The notes below the pieces were generated by a model that made no database searches, was not told where the DNA came from, and saw only the letters and a list, made by a program, of their open reading frames with translations. Shown one piece after another: positions 42,253 through 50,977 of a stretch of 64,000 nucleotides of DNA (position 1 is its first letter; each line of letters opens with the position of its first letter). This DNA comes from M55B154 sp964486725 (GTDB taxonomy: Bacteria; Spirochaetota; UBA4802; UB4802). The position numbers were made by a program, and so were the translations under genes. The stretch covers positions 1 through 64,000 of the forward strand of contig CAZAOK010000006.1 of NCBI GenBank assembly GCA_964486725.1. The letters are read 5' to 3'.

Positions 42253-44670
42253 ATGGATTTTAAGGAAAAACTGGCACTTAAAAGGCCCGTCATTGTTGAC
42301 GGTGCAATGGGAACCATGCTCTTCAAGAAGCTTCCCGGTTACACGGGCAACCTTGAGCTGTTGAACGTGGATCGCCCCGACGTGCTCCTGGAGATACACC
42401 GGGAATACGCTGGTGCCGGTGCGGACATCATAGAAACCAATACCTTTGGAGGCAGTTTCCTGAAACTGGCCGAATCCGGCCTGGGTGACCGCTGCGAAGA
42501 GATTAACAAACAGGCCGCCGGTATCGCCCGGCAGGCAGCCGACGAGACGGAAGCGCTGGTGGGAGGCTCCGTTGGTCCCTCCGGCGTGCTGGTTGAGCCC
42601 ATGGGAGAAGTATCACCTGAAGAGGTATACAACTCATTTGCCCGGCAGGTGAAAGCCCTTGAAAACGGGGGAGCCCACGTAATCGTTATCGAAACCATGA
42701 CCGATCTGCAGGAAGCACGACTGGCCCTGCTGGCGGCAAAGGACAACACCTCCCTCCCCGTCATAACCAGCATGACCTTCGAGAATGCCGGCACCACAAT
42801 CACCGGCACCGACATGCTTACCGGACTGGCTACCCTCGCCCAGACGGGTGCCGACGTGGTGGGTGCCAACTGCAGCATGGGCCCCGAAGGACTCGCGGAA
42901 ATATATGCCCGCTTCGCCGATGACCTGAAAACACTGAACATACCCCTCTCGGTATGGGCCAATGCCGGCATGCCGCAGATGGTTGAAGGCACACCGGTAT
43001 ATAAATTGTCACCGGAACAGTTCGCCAACCTGTGCCTCCCCTTTGCCGAGCTCGGGGTGAGCATTATCGGTGGTTGTTGCGGCACGACTCCATCCCATAT
43101 CGCCGCCCTGGCGGCAAAACTGAAAGATTTTCCGGTAACACGCGCAACCGGCGGGGTGCATCATCGCTTCATAACAAGCAGGTATACCGCTATTGACATA
43201 GAAACGCACCCACGTCCTGTCATTATCGGTGAACGGCTGAATCCAACCGCCCGCAAGAAATTCGCCGCCGAACTGAAAGAAGAACAGTTCTCATTTTTAC
43301 GTGAAGAATCCAGAAAGCAGGTAGAAGAAGGGGCACACATACTGGATATCAACGTGGGAGTTCCCGAAATAGACGAGATCCGGGCCATGCAGAAATCAGT
43401 TGCCATACTGTCACACGGCGTCCGTGTCCCCCTCATGATTGATTCTGACAACGCGCGGGTTACCGGTGATGCCCTCATGTACTATCCCGGCATCCCCGTG
43501 GTGAACTCCATAAACGGGAAGGACGCCAATTTCAACGCCATGCTTCCCGTGCTGAAACGATTTGGCTCATTCGTGGTGGCACTGTGTCTTGACGAAACCG
43601 GCATACACGTAGACGGGCAGAAACGTATCGATATAGGACAGCGCCTGGTTGATCGCCTGGCCGAAAACGGAATTGCCCCTTCACGGGTGCTTGTAGACCC
43701 TCTCATGCTCACCGAGAGCGCCGAACCGGGAAGTGCCGCCGAGACGCTCAGGGTAATACGCCATTTTCACGCACGTGGTATCAAGACAAGCCTGGGAATA
43801 AGCAATCTCTCATTCGGCCTTCCTGTCCGCAAGCACATCAACAACGCCTACCTCAAACGGGCAGTAGAGGCAGGACTTGATGCCGCCATATTCAATCCCG
43901 CGGCTCTCACCAGCCTGACCGGGTATACCGACGGGGAAGAAATGGCCCTGGCCTACCTCGAAGGTAATGATCCGGGTGCAACACGCTATATTGCCACCTT
44001 TAGCGGCAAACCCGCAGAAACAGCCGTTAAAAAGGAAGATAAGGACGAAAAATCCATACTTACACGCATTTACACCATGGTAGTTGAGGGCAACAACGAC
44101 GAGATAGCACCTGCCGTGCAGCAAGCCCTCAAGGAATACCAACCCGAAAACGTGATGAACGACGCCCTCATACAGGCACTTGAGCACGTTGGCGACCTGT
44201 ACAGCCGTGGTGAGTACTTTCTGCCGCAGATGATCGCCTCAGCCAACAGCATGAAAAGCGGCTTTGCCGTGCTGCAGCCCCTGCTGAAAAAGGATTCGGT
44301 AAAAAAGACCGGCAAGGTGGTTATCTGCACTGTAAAAGGGGATATTCACGACATCGGCAAAAATATAGTGGCAATGATGCTTGAAAACCACGGTTTCAAC
44401 GTAATCGACCTGGGGAAGGACGTGGATGCTACCATAATAATCGATGCGGTTAAAGAACATGCACCGGACATACTATGCCTGAGTTCCCTTCTCACCACCA
44501 CCATGTACGAAATGAAGACCATAAGCCAGATACTGAAGGACGAAAAACTTGAAGTTTCACTGCTTGTGGGAGGTGCCGTAGTTACCCGTGAATTTGCAGA
44601 GAGTATCGGCGCAAGCTATGCCGAAGACGCGGTGGAAGGAGCCAGAATTGCTAAAAAGCTATCACTATAG
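42253..44670 (+). CDS. metH: Methionine synthase (MetH-like) without reactivation domain
   Basis: This 805-residue protein has a homocysteine methyltransferase barrel with zinc ligands Cys207, Cys275 and Cys276. A pterin-binding domain follows (about 320-560, RPVIIGERLNPTARKKF; LDINVGVPEIDEI). The cobalamin module has a helical cap and the B12 motif DIHDIG, whose His699 is the cobalt ligand. The C-terminal SAM-binding reactivation domain of E. coli MetH (about 330 residues more) is absent, as in many anaerobes where a separate activator serves. The ATG at 42253 has GCGAGG ahead. No cobalamin riboswitch was recognised upstream. Confidence 0.93.
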   Translation: MDFKEKLALKRPVIVDGAMGTMLFKKLPGYTGNLELLNVDRPDVLLEIHREYAGAGADIIETNTFGGSFLKLAESGLGDRCEEINKQAAGIARQAADETEALVGGSVGPSGVLVEPMGEVSPEEVYNSFARQVKALENGGAHVIVIETMTDLQEARLALLAAKDNTSLPVITSMTFENAGTTITGTDMLTGLATLAQTGADVVGANCSMGPEGLAEIYARFADDLKTLNIPLSVWANAGMPQMVEGTPVYKLSPEQFANLCLPFAELGVSIIGGCCGTTPSHIAALAAKLKDFPVTRATGGVHHRFITSRYTAIDIETHPRPVIIGERLNPTARKKFAAELKEEQFSFLREESRKQVEEGAHILDINVGVPEIDEIRAMQKSVAILSHGVRVPLMIDSDNARVTGDALMYYPGIPVVNSINGKDANFNAMLPVLKRFGSFVVALCLDETGIHVDGQKRIDIGQRLVDRLAENGIAPSRVLVDPLMLTESAEPGSAAETLRVIRHFHARGIKTSLGISNLSFGLPVRKHINNAYLKRAVEAGLDAAIFNPAALTSLTGYTDGEEMALAYLEGNDPGATRYIATFSGKPAETAVKKEDKDEKSILTRIYTMVVEGNNDEIAPAVQQALKEYQPENVMNDALIQALEHVGDLYSRGEYFLPQMIASANSMKSGFAVLQPLLKKDSVKKTGKVVICTVKGDIHDIGKNIVAMMLENHGFNVIDLGKDVDATIIIDAVKEHAPDILCLSSLLTTTMYEMKTISQILKDEKLEVSLLVGGAVVTREFAESIGASYAEDAVEGARIAKKLSL

Positions 44671-44703
44671 AACAGATTTGTCAATTTTTTTTTCATATTT
44701 TTG

Positions 44704-44731
44704 TTGACAGCACGATTTCTCATTGGATTAT
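44704..44731 (+). promoter_or_regulatory. Candidate promoter of the Qrc-like cluster
   Basis: TTGACA (44704-44709) and GATTAT (44726-44731) are spaced 16 bases, about 90 bp before the GTG at 44824. The -35 is perfect and the -10 weak. Confidence 0.4.
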
Positions 44732-44823
44732 CGAACGAAGCACATTTTAAGTATATTATCAGAAATTTGTTTAAAATGTGTAAGGATTACTAAAATATCA
44801 TCATAAATCAAAGGAGTGTATTT

Positions 44824-45294
44824 GTGAAAGGGATCCGATCATCTTCAATGATAGTACTCCCTTTTATCATATTCACCTGGTTTTCGTTCTCAGCATTTCT
44901 AAAATCTTGTGATAACGTTATGTCGTTATCTGTCAAAACAGTTCTTCCATTCAAACAAAAATCTCACATTACTACACAAGGTGAATTCACCTGTGAGACA
45001 ATTCATAATTATTATGAATACGGAAGATACCAGGTATATGTACGGCAGGTATCATGACGATATCACTACGAAGGTGCAGGCCTTCTTTAAAAGGGTTTCA
45101 GGGACACCGACAAGCCATGGGAGTCCTACGCCCAGCAGCCTGTCCTGGTGTACTTCAGCCGCATGGCAGTAACGAAGAACACCATGAATGTTTCTTGCGG
45201 GAAGTGTAACGGATGTAAAGCACCCATGGTTGTTTGTGCGGACGTTCGAAACACATTGCACGTAAGCAACAGATGCGCGGTATGCCATGATTAA
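44824..45294 (+). pseudogene. Decayed multihaem cytochrome c (QrcA-like) gene
   Basis: A GTG with AAAGGAGTG ahead opens a lipoprotein-like signal (FLKSC). The frame later ends at TGA 45055-57; a second TAA follows in frame at 45088-90. A shifted frame carries a middle block (HDDITTKVQAFFKR). The original frame then resumes as DTDKPWESYAQQPVLVYFSR and ends CAVCHD before TAA. Four haem sites are recognisable: CETIH (second Cys gone), YGRYH (both Cys changed to Tyr), CGKCN (His changed to Asn) and CAVCH (intact). It sits where qrcA-type cytochromes sit, 24 bases before the molybdopterin subunit. A genuine pseudogene is favoured, since the changes hit substitutions as well as frame. Confidence 0.75.
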
Positions 45295-45318
45295 AAAGTA
45301 CAAGGAGTTATTGAATTC

Positions 45319-47331
45319 ATGAAAAAACTTGAAAGAAAAGATTTCTTAAAAATGGTAGGAGGCGCGGTTGTTGGTACCGGTACCGGATATGTTTTTTCTG
45401 GTGCCCCATTCCAGTCGCTCCAGTGGCTTGTTGAATGGACACAGGATCAATACACGCCTCAAGAGGGTGAAGAAAAGTATATACAGAGTATATGCAATGC
45501 ATGTCCCGACAAATGCACTATTTCTGTACGAAAAATCGGCGAAAGGGCAGTCAAGGTTGAAACGTCAAACCAGGGTTGTCCCATGGGGCAGTCACTTGTA
45601 CATGTTCTATATCACCCTGAAAGGATCAAGACGCCTCTCAAACAGGTTGGCAAAAAAGGTTCCGGTAAATTCGAACCTGTCAGCTGGGATGATGCGGTAA
45701 ACACAATCGCCAAAAAAATTGACTCCCTTCGTAAAGACGGCAAAGCAGCCGGTATCGTGGGAATTAACGAATCGCATGCAGGCATTTCCGGTATGCTGCT
45801 GGACAGGCTCATCACCGCGGCCGGAAGCCCGAATATGTACGAAGATCCCTGCTTCTGCAGCCTTTCAAAAGCAGCGGTTGAACTCACCCAGAATACAGAA
45901 GGATCTATTTATTACGATTTTGACAAGGCGGATTTCATACTGAGCTTTGGCGCCCGTCTTCTTGAAGGATGGGGAAATGCCGGTGCGATGCATCGTTTAT
46001 TCGCGGGCTGGAAAGACAGGGGTGTCCGTTTCGTTCACATCGACACTATTTGCACACGTACAGCCTCAGCAGCAGACCAGTGGGTAGCCATTAAACCCGG
46101 AACCGAGGCAGCACTTGCCCTGGGTATTGCCAACATACTCATTACAAAGTTTGGCAAACGATCAGCCGGGGCCCAGTTCGGCCGCTTCCACGAGCTGATA
46201 ATAAATGAGTATACACCCGCAAAGGTTTCTGAACTCACCGGTATAAAGCCCGAAGCACTTGAACAGCTGGCAAAAGAATTTGCTTCCGCCAGGAGACCGG
46301 TAGCGGTTACCGGAAAAGGCGGACAGGGCGTATCATCCTCCACTATGGAGATGGCAGCTGTACAGGCCCTCAACAGCCTGGCCGGATCACTCGGTTCGGT
46401 GGTCAAGGTGAAGACAGAAAAAGGTTTGGGTTCAATGCAGCTTGATAGTTACGCTAAAAAAGGACTCAATTCCGCGTCGAAAGCCAAAGGCCTTGATGAG
46501 TTTATAGCCGGTGACGCGAAAGCCGACCTGATAATAATTAACGGAGCAAACCCCGTATTCTTAAGCACCTACGGCAAAAAGCTCATAGAAAAAATGAAGG
46601 AAGCTTCGACGGTAGTTGTTATTGCTCCACTTCTCAATGATACTGCCATGTACGCGGACTATGTGCTTCCGTCACTTTCATCCCTTGAAATGAAGACTGA
46701 AGCCGGCGGACCGGTTGTATCACCAAGATTTAAAGCCATTCATGCGGGGGATTCACTTATACGCATCGCAAGAAAAATTGATGGTGTGAAACAATCTTTT
46801 CCATGGAAAAATTATACCGCACTTATTTCCGATACATCATCGCAGGTTATCAAATCAGTTTCATCATTCTCTTTCCCGGCAAAAATGATGTCTAAAGAGC
46901 TTGAAGAAACGCAAAAAACCAATGCCGCGACAAGTGATTATCCCCTCGCGATGCTGCCATATGAGATAACAATGGTGGGCGACGGCAGGGGACTGGCCCT
47001 TCCCTATGTACTGAAAGGCCTTAACAATACAGTTTTGACCGAAGAAACCCTCTGGGTACTCATGAATCCTTCCACAGCCGATGAGTACGGCGTTTCAGAA
47101 GGCGAGAAAGTCGATCTTGAATCCAGCCGGGGTGAGCTTGATAACGTGCGTGTACATCTCACCAAGACTATCGCGCCAGGCGTCATTGCAATACCGCTGG
47201 GATTCGGGCATACTGCCTATACAAAGTATGCTACGGACAAGGGTGTTAACCCCAAGGAAATAATGAATAATAAGATCGATCCCGTTTCAGGTACTGCCGA
47301 CTGGTGGCTGACAAGGGTTAAAATTAGTTAA
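45319..47331 (+). CDS. Molybdopterin-oxidoreductase-family subunit, QrcB/Psr-like
   Basis: This 670-residue DMSO-reductase-family protein has cluster ligands Cys59, Cys62, Cys66 and Cys87 (CNACPDKC...NQGCPMG), then the molybdopterin-binding core (GKGGQGVSSSTMEMA; IINGANPVF) and the C-terminal dinucleotide-binding domain (VSEGEKVDLESS). Cys178 or Cys180 (EDPCFCSLS) could ligate a metal, so catalytic Mo or W is possible but not proven. QrcB proteins are reported to lack an active site metal. The N-terminus ERKDFLKMVGGAVVG resembles a Tat signal but has Arg-Lys instead of Arg-Arg. With the next two genes it matches QrcBCD or Psr-type complexes that exchange electrons between periplasm and menaquinone. 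Confidence 0.85.
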   Translation: MKKLERKDFLKMVGGAVVGTGTGYVFSGAPFQSLQWLVEWTQDQYTPQEGEEKYIQSICNACPDKCTISVRKIGERAVKVETSNQGCPMGQSLVHVLYHPERIKTPLKQVGKKGSGKFEPVSWDDAVNTIAKKIDSLRKDGKAAGIVGINESHAGISGMLLDRLITAAGSPNMYEDPCFCSLSKAAVELTQNTEGSIYYDFDKADFILSFGARLLEGWGNAGAMHRLFAGWKDRGVRFVHIDTICTRTASAADQWVAIKPGTEAALALGIANILITKFGKRSAGAQFGRFHELIINEYTPAKVSELTGIKPEALEQLAKEFASARRPVAVTGKGGQGVSSSTMEMAAVQALNSLAGSLGSVVKVKTEKGLGSMQLDSYAKKGLNSASKAKGLDEFIAGDAKADLIIINGANPVFLSTYGKKLIEKMKEASTVVVIAPLLNDTAMYADYVLPSLSSLEMKTEAGGPVVSPRFKAIHAGDSLIRIARKIDGVKQSFPWKNYTALISDTSSQVIKSVSSFSFPAKMMSKELEETQKTNAATSDYPLAMLPYEITMVGDGRGLALPYVLKGLNNTVLTEETLWVLMNPSTADEYGVSEGEKVDLESSRGELDNVRVHLTKTIAPGVIAIPLGFGHTAYTKYATDKGVNPKEIMNNKIDPVSGTADWWLTRVKIS

Positions 47332-47344
47332 GAGGTGATTTATA

Positions 47345-48172
47345 ATGGCTGAAATGAAAAGAAGATGGGGAATGGCGATAGATCTTGACAAGTGTACCGG
47401 GTGTGGAACATGTCAAATCGCGTGTTCACAGTCAAACAATATGCCAATTTTCCAGGATGATTCAGATATAGCAAAACGTGTTACCTTTCTTGACGTGATG
47501 CAGGTAACTAATGACAACGATGAAAACGCGCAATATCCTGATGTAAAGGTGGCATATCTGCCAAAGATGTGCCAGCAGTGCGAAGGGAATGACCCGAAGA
47601 ATCCCAATCCACCATGTGTTTCTGTTTGTCCGGTGGTGGCCACCGATGTAGGTGATGATGGTGTGGTCAGCCAGATATGGTCTCGTTGTATCGGCTGCCG
47701 TTACTGCCAGGCATCATGCCCATACGAAGCAAGGCTATTCAACTGGTGGAAACCCAGGTACGAAGGAACCTTTAAAGAGTCAATGAATCCTGATCGTTCG
47801 GTAGCATCAAGGGGAACCGTGGTCAAATGTACTTTCTGCGACCACATATGGAAGAAGGAACGTGACAAGGCTATCGCGAATGGCGTTACCGACATCAACG
47901 CGGTAACCTATACCCCCGCGTGTGTATCCGCCTGTCCAACAGGTGCAATGGTTTTTGGTGATCTAAACGATCCCGACTCAGAAGTCTCCCGTTTATCCAG
48001 GAGTGACCGGGCTATCAGGCTCTTGCATCCGATTGACAAGCTTCGCGAAACTGATCCGGAACTATACAAGAAGAGAATCGCAATGAAAAATTATCCTAAT
48101 CCAAAGGTCTACTACCTGACAAGCCAGAAATGGTTGAAGGAAATGATCGGCGGGTATAAACACTCTTCATAA
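47345..48172 (+). CDS. Four-cluster ferredoxin-like electron-transfer subunit, QrcC-like
   Basis: This 275-residue protein of the DmsB/NrfC/PsrB type has cysteine groups for four Fe-S clusters: CTGCGTCQIAC, CQQC...CVSVC, CIGCRYCQASC, and CTFC...CVSAC. No signal peptide is present; such subunits are exported with their catalytic partner. GAGGTG precedes the ATG and the gap to the catalytic subunit is 13 bases. It would pass electrons between the molybdopterin subunit and the NrfD-type membrane subunit. Confidence 0.9.
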   Translation: MAEMKRRWGMAIDLDKCTGCGTCQIACSQSNNMPIFQDDSDIAKRVTFLDVMQVTNDNDENAQYPDVKVAYLPKMCQQCEGNDPKNPNPPCVSVCPVVATDVGDDGVVSQIWSRCIGCRYCQASCPYEARLFNWWKPRYEGTFKESMNPDRSVASRGTVVKCTFCDHIWKKERDKAIANGVTDINAVTYTPACVSACPTGAMVFGDLNDPDSEVSRLSRSDRAIRLLHPIDKLRETDPELYKKRIAMKNYPNPKVYYLTSQKWLKEMIGGYKHSS

Positions 48173-48190
48173 TAATAAAAGGAGATCATC

Positions 48191-49441
48191 GTGAGCAAAG
48201 CAATAGATTTTTTAAAAAACGAATGGAACAGTTATTCCAGGAACATACAGATCACCATCTACGTGCTCCTGGGCTTCACAGCCCTGTTCGCTATTTTTGG
48301 TATCCAGATACTATTCTGGGGTCTCGGTTATACCAACATGAACAACATATTCAACATGGGTCTGTGGATTCTCGGCGACCTTGGGTACGTGGCACTGGGC
48401 GGTGGCGCTTTTTTTACGGGGTTCATGTTGTACATATTCCGTGTTGACAAACTGCAGCCGCTCATAAACTCCACCGTACTTATCGGGTTTATGTGCTATC
48501 TTTTTACCTTTGTGCTTCTGGTGTTTGAGATCGGTCAGCCACTTCGTGCCTGGTTCGGATATACCTATCCTAACTGGGGAAGCGGTCTTCTGCCGACATC
48601 AATGTTGACAGAAGTAATCTGGTGCCTCACCTTTTACTTTATGGTACTCATAATTGAGCTTTTTCCTATAATACTATCTCATAAGGTATTAGACCGTATC
48701 CCGGCACTGCATTATATCGCGCACTACCTGCACAAGCTTATGTGGATAATGGCAGCAGTGGGTACTTTCCTCTCATTTTTCCACCAGGGATCACTTGGAG
48801 GAGGCATGTGGGACATTATGTACGCAAAGGCAGCATGGTTCAGGCCTAATCACCTGTACTTTTTCGTAGCAATCGTTGCGGCAACAGCTGGCGGGACATG
48901 CCTTATGATGCTGATACCCAAGATAGCCCAATGGGTACAGAAGAAAGAACTCATCCCCAAAGACTCTTTCATGAAACTTGCTCAGATATCCGGCGCCATG
49001 TTCATCTTCTATTTTCTGATAAGAACGTTCGACATCTATACACAGTGGACTACCGCATTACCACTATTTGACAGGTCATTCACGGATATCATGAGTGGCA
49101 GCATGTATGGATGGTGGGTTCTTGTACTTGAATTTGCCTTTATAATAAGTGCCATCGCTATACTGAACATCAAAAAATTTCGTGAAAATGACAGGATATT
49201 TACCGCAGGTATTATCAGTGGTGTAATGGCTATCATAATGATGAAATTCAGGGTCATCATGCACGGGTATTCTGTTCCCAACTTCCCGTGGAAGCCATAT
49301 ATGACATACGTTCCTTCCATACAGGAATGGGCATTGATGCTTGGGTCACTTGCCATCATGGTGCTTATTTACATGTGGTTCGCAAAGTATATACCAATGT
49401 TCATCCAGGATAAAGAACACCGTGACATACAGCATTTCTAG
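48191..49441 (+). CDS. NrfD/PsrC-type quinone-binding membrane subunit, QrcD-like
   Basis: This 416-residue protein has about ten membrane helices of the NrfD/PsrC family, including FSHQ-like FFHQGSLGGG and a conserved WNTPxxxW-like region FRPNHLYFF near the quinone side. The GTG start is preceded by GGAG. Ten helices rather than eight match the longer QrcD and ActC forms. It ends the cluster at the strong terminator 49466-49506. It binds menaquinone and completes the membrane complex. Confidence 0.88.
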   Translation: MSKAIDFLKNEWNSYSRNIQITIYVLLGFTALFAIFGIQILFWGLGYTNMNNIFNMGLWILGDLGYVALGGGAFFTGFMLYIFRVDKLQPLINSTVLIGFMCYLFTFVLLVFEIGQPLRAWFGYTYPNWGSGLLPTSMLTEVIWCLTFYFMVLIIELFPIILSHKVLDRIPALHYIAHYLHKLMWIMAAVGTFLSFFHQGSLGGGMWDIMYAKAAWFRPNHLYFFVAIVAATAGGTCLMMLIPKIAQWVQKKELIPKDSFMKLAQISGAMFIFYFLIRTFDIYTQWTTALPLFDRSFTDIMSGSMYGWWVLVLEFAFIISAIAILNIKKFRENDRIFTAGIISGVMAIIMMKFRVIMHGYSVPNFPWKPYMTYVPSIQEWALMLGSLAIMVLIYMWFAKYIPMFIQDKEHRDIQHF

Positions 49442-49465
49442 TAGATAATCATGTAAACAGCTAAG

Positions 49466-49506
49466 AACAAAAAACCGGGACTTCCTTTAAGTCCCGGTTT
49501 TTTGTT
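49466..49506. terminator. Bidirectional factor-independent terminator
   Basis: Perfect 17-bp arms (49466-49482 and 49490-49506) with core CCGGGACT/AGTCCCGG and A/T-runs at both feet. It separates the plus-strand Qrc-like cluster from minus-strand folD. Confidence 0.9.
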
Positions 49507-49557
49507 CCTGTCATTCCCGCGTTAATATGGAAATCCCAGGTAAAATCATCTTGTTGC

Positions 49558-50448
49558 TTATGTAATGTTATTGTGCTGCTTGAATGCTTTCAACGTATTC
49601 TTTAGCAACATGACTCTTGTCATTGGCCCCACTCCACCTGGTACAGGAGTAATGGCGGATGCTTTTCGGGCGACGTCGTCGTATCGTACGTCACCAATAA
49701 GCTTTTTCTTCCCTTCGGTTACCGGATCATCAATCCTGTTTATACCCACATCAATAACCACAACTCCTTCTTTAACCATGTCCCCGGTTACAACCTCAGG
49801 CCTTCCCGCGGCAACCACCAGTATGTCTGCCTGCCTTGTAAAGAAGGAGATATCCCGGGCAGCCGTATGACAGATGGTAACCACGCAGTTTGCCCTTTCG
49901 TTCTTCTGTACCATCAGGTTTGCCATTGGCTTGCCAACAATGTTGCTTCTTCCAACAATTACAAGATGCTTCCCCCTGAGATCATGCACATAACGTGTAA
50001 TCAATTCCTGGCAGCCATACGGAGTACACGGGTAAAATGTGTTTTCTTCTCCGGCCACAAGTTTACCCACATTCACTGGATGAAATCCATCCACATCCTT
50101 CTCTGGATCGATGGCATTAAGAATCATAGACTCATTAATATGCAAAGGAAGAGGAAGCTGCACCAGTATACCATTAACATCATCCCTTTCATTCAGATCT
50201 TTTACCAGGTTCAACAGTTCTTCCTGTGTTGTTTTTTCAGGTAATGTGAATTGAAAGGAGTGTATTCCGACCTGCTCGCAATCACGACCTTTCATTCGAA
50301 CATATACCTGTGATGCCGGGTCTTCACCCACAAGAACAACAGCTAACCCTGGTTGCTTGTCATGATTTTTTTTCAGCAGAACAACTTCCCGGGCGATCTG
50401 CTCTTTTATTTCTTCAGCTACTTTTTTACCATCAATTATTTCCGCCAT
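49558..50448 (-). CDS. folD: Methylenetetrahydrofolate dehydrogenase/cyclohydrolase
   Basis: This 296-residue FolD has the family motifs YVRMKGRDCEQVGI (catalytic Lys), ILVQLPLPLHI, the Rossmann segment VIVGRSNIVGKPMANLM and the C-terminal PGGVGPMTRVML. It interconverts methylene-, methenyl- and formyl-tetrahydrofolate, supplying one-carbon units that also feed MetH. Length is normal. It appears monocistronic. Confidence 0.97.
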   Translation of the reverse strand: MAEIIDGKKVAEEIKEQIAREVVLLKKNHDKQPGLAVVLVGEDPASQVYVRMKGRDCEQVGIHSFQFTLPEKTTQEELLNLVKDLNERDDVNGILVQLPLPLHINESMILNAIDPEKDVDGFHPVNVGKLVAGEENTFYPCTPYGCQELITRYVHDLRGKHLVIVGRSNIVGKPMANLMVQKNERANCVVTICHTAARDISFFTRQADILVVAAGRPEVVTGDMVKEGVVVIDVGINRIDDPVTEGKKKLIGDVRYDDVARKASAITPVPGGVGPMTRVMLLKNTLKAFKQHNNIT

Positions 50449-50535
50449 GAATCAATCCCCATCACTATATTACAATTTACAATAATTAAAAAGAGTGGAA
50501 AAATACCAGTAGTGTCAACGATAAATGCCTTACCT

Positions 50536-50964
50536 TTATACGTCAAGGATCATAAACGAAATCCATTCGTCATTATTCTGAACCACACTCAATTCATGCA
50601 TGGTTGCTGCCTTAACATCCACATTGAAAGAACACTTCTTACCTATGCGATCTCCCTTCATTGTGGCCACAATTTGTACCATGTTATTATTTCTTTCAAT
50701 CTCTATGTTCGCTGGCATAAATATAAGGTTGTTAACGTCCTTCTGATAGATAAGTTCATTTATGAAATCATACAACAAGAGGTCATGTTCTTCTGCCTGC
50801 ATCTGTATTATTTTTTTTTCATTCCCCTGAATAACACCAGTGTCTTCCAGCATAATGGCAGCAAATGCTTCAGAATTATATTTGAAAAGATCTTCCGGTG
50901 TTTTTGCCCTGCATTTAACGGCAACATCAGCAAAGGTTCCCTCATCAAGCAATTCATATCCCAT
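50536..50964 (-). CDS. Archease, RtcB cofactor
   Basis: This 142-residue archease-family protein has the pattern MGYELLDEGTFADVAVKCRA, AEEHDLLLYDFINELIY and a C-terminal DVKAATMHELSV...MILDV, with acidic metal-binding residues. The usual His of the N-terminal DHTAD motif is replaced (DEGTFAD), which is atypical. Archease accelerates guanylylation and turnover of the RNA ligase RtcB, whose gene lies 13 bases upstream on the same strand. The pair is an RNA-repair operon. Confidence 0.85.
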   Translation of the reverse strand: MGYELLDEGTFADVAVKCRAKTPEDLFKYNSEAFAAIMLEDTGVIQGNEKKIIQMQAEEHDLLLYDFINELIYQKDVNNLIFMPANIEIERNNNMVQIVATMKGDRIGKKCSFNVDVKAATMHELSVVQNNDEWISFMILDV

Positions 50965-50977
50965 ATTAAAAATAACC

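Noticed and set aside
42339..43085. 248-codon minus-strand frame opposite metH
   Set aside because: It is a shadow of the high-GC metH coding frame, serine/proline-rich with no recognisable motif.
77..45057. Possibility that TGA is a sense codon in this organism, given three in-frame TGAs
   Set aside because: Many confident genes end at TGA in tight overlaps (topA/xerC, xerC/hslV, rimO/pgsA, TPR/dprA), and TGG is used normally for Trp. The TGA cases are better read as separate mutations, errors or readthrough.
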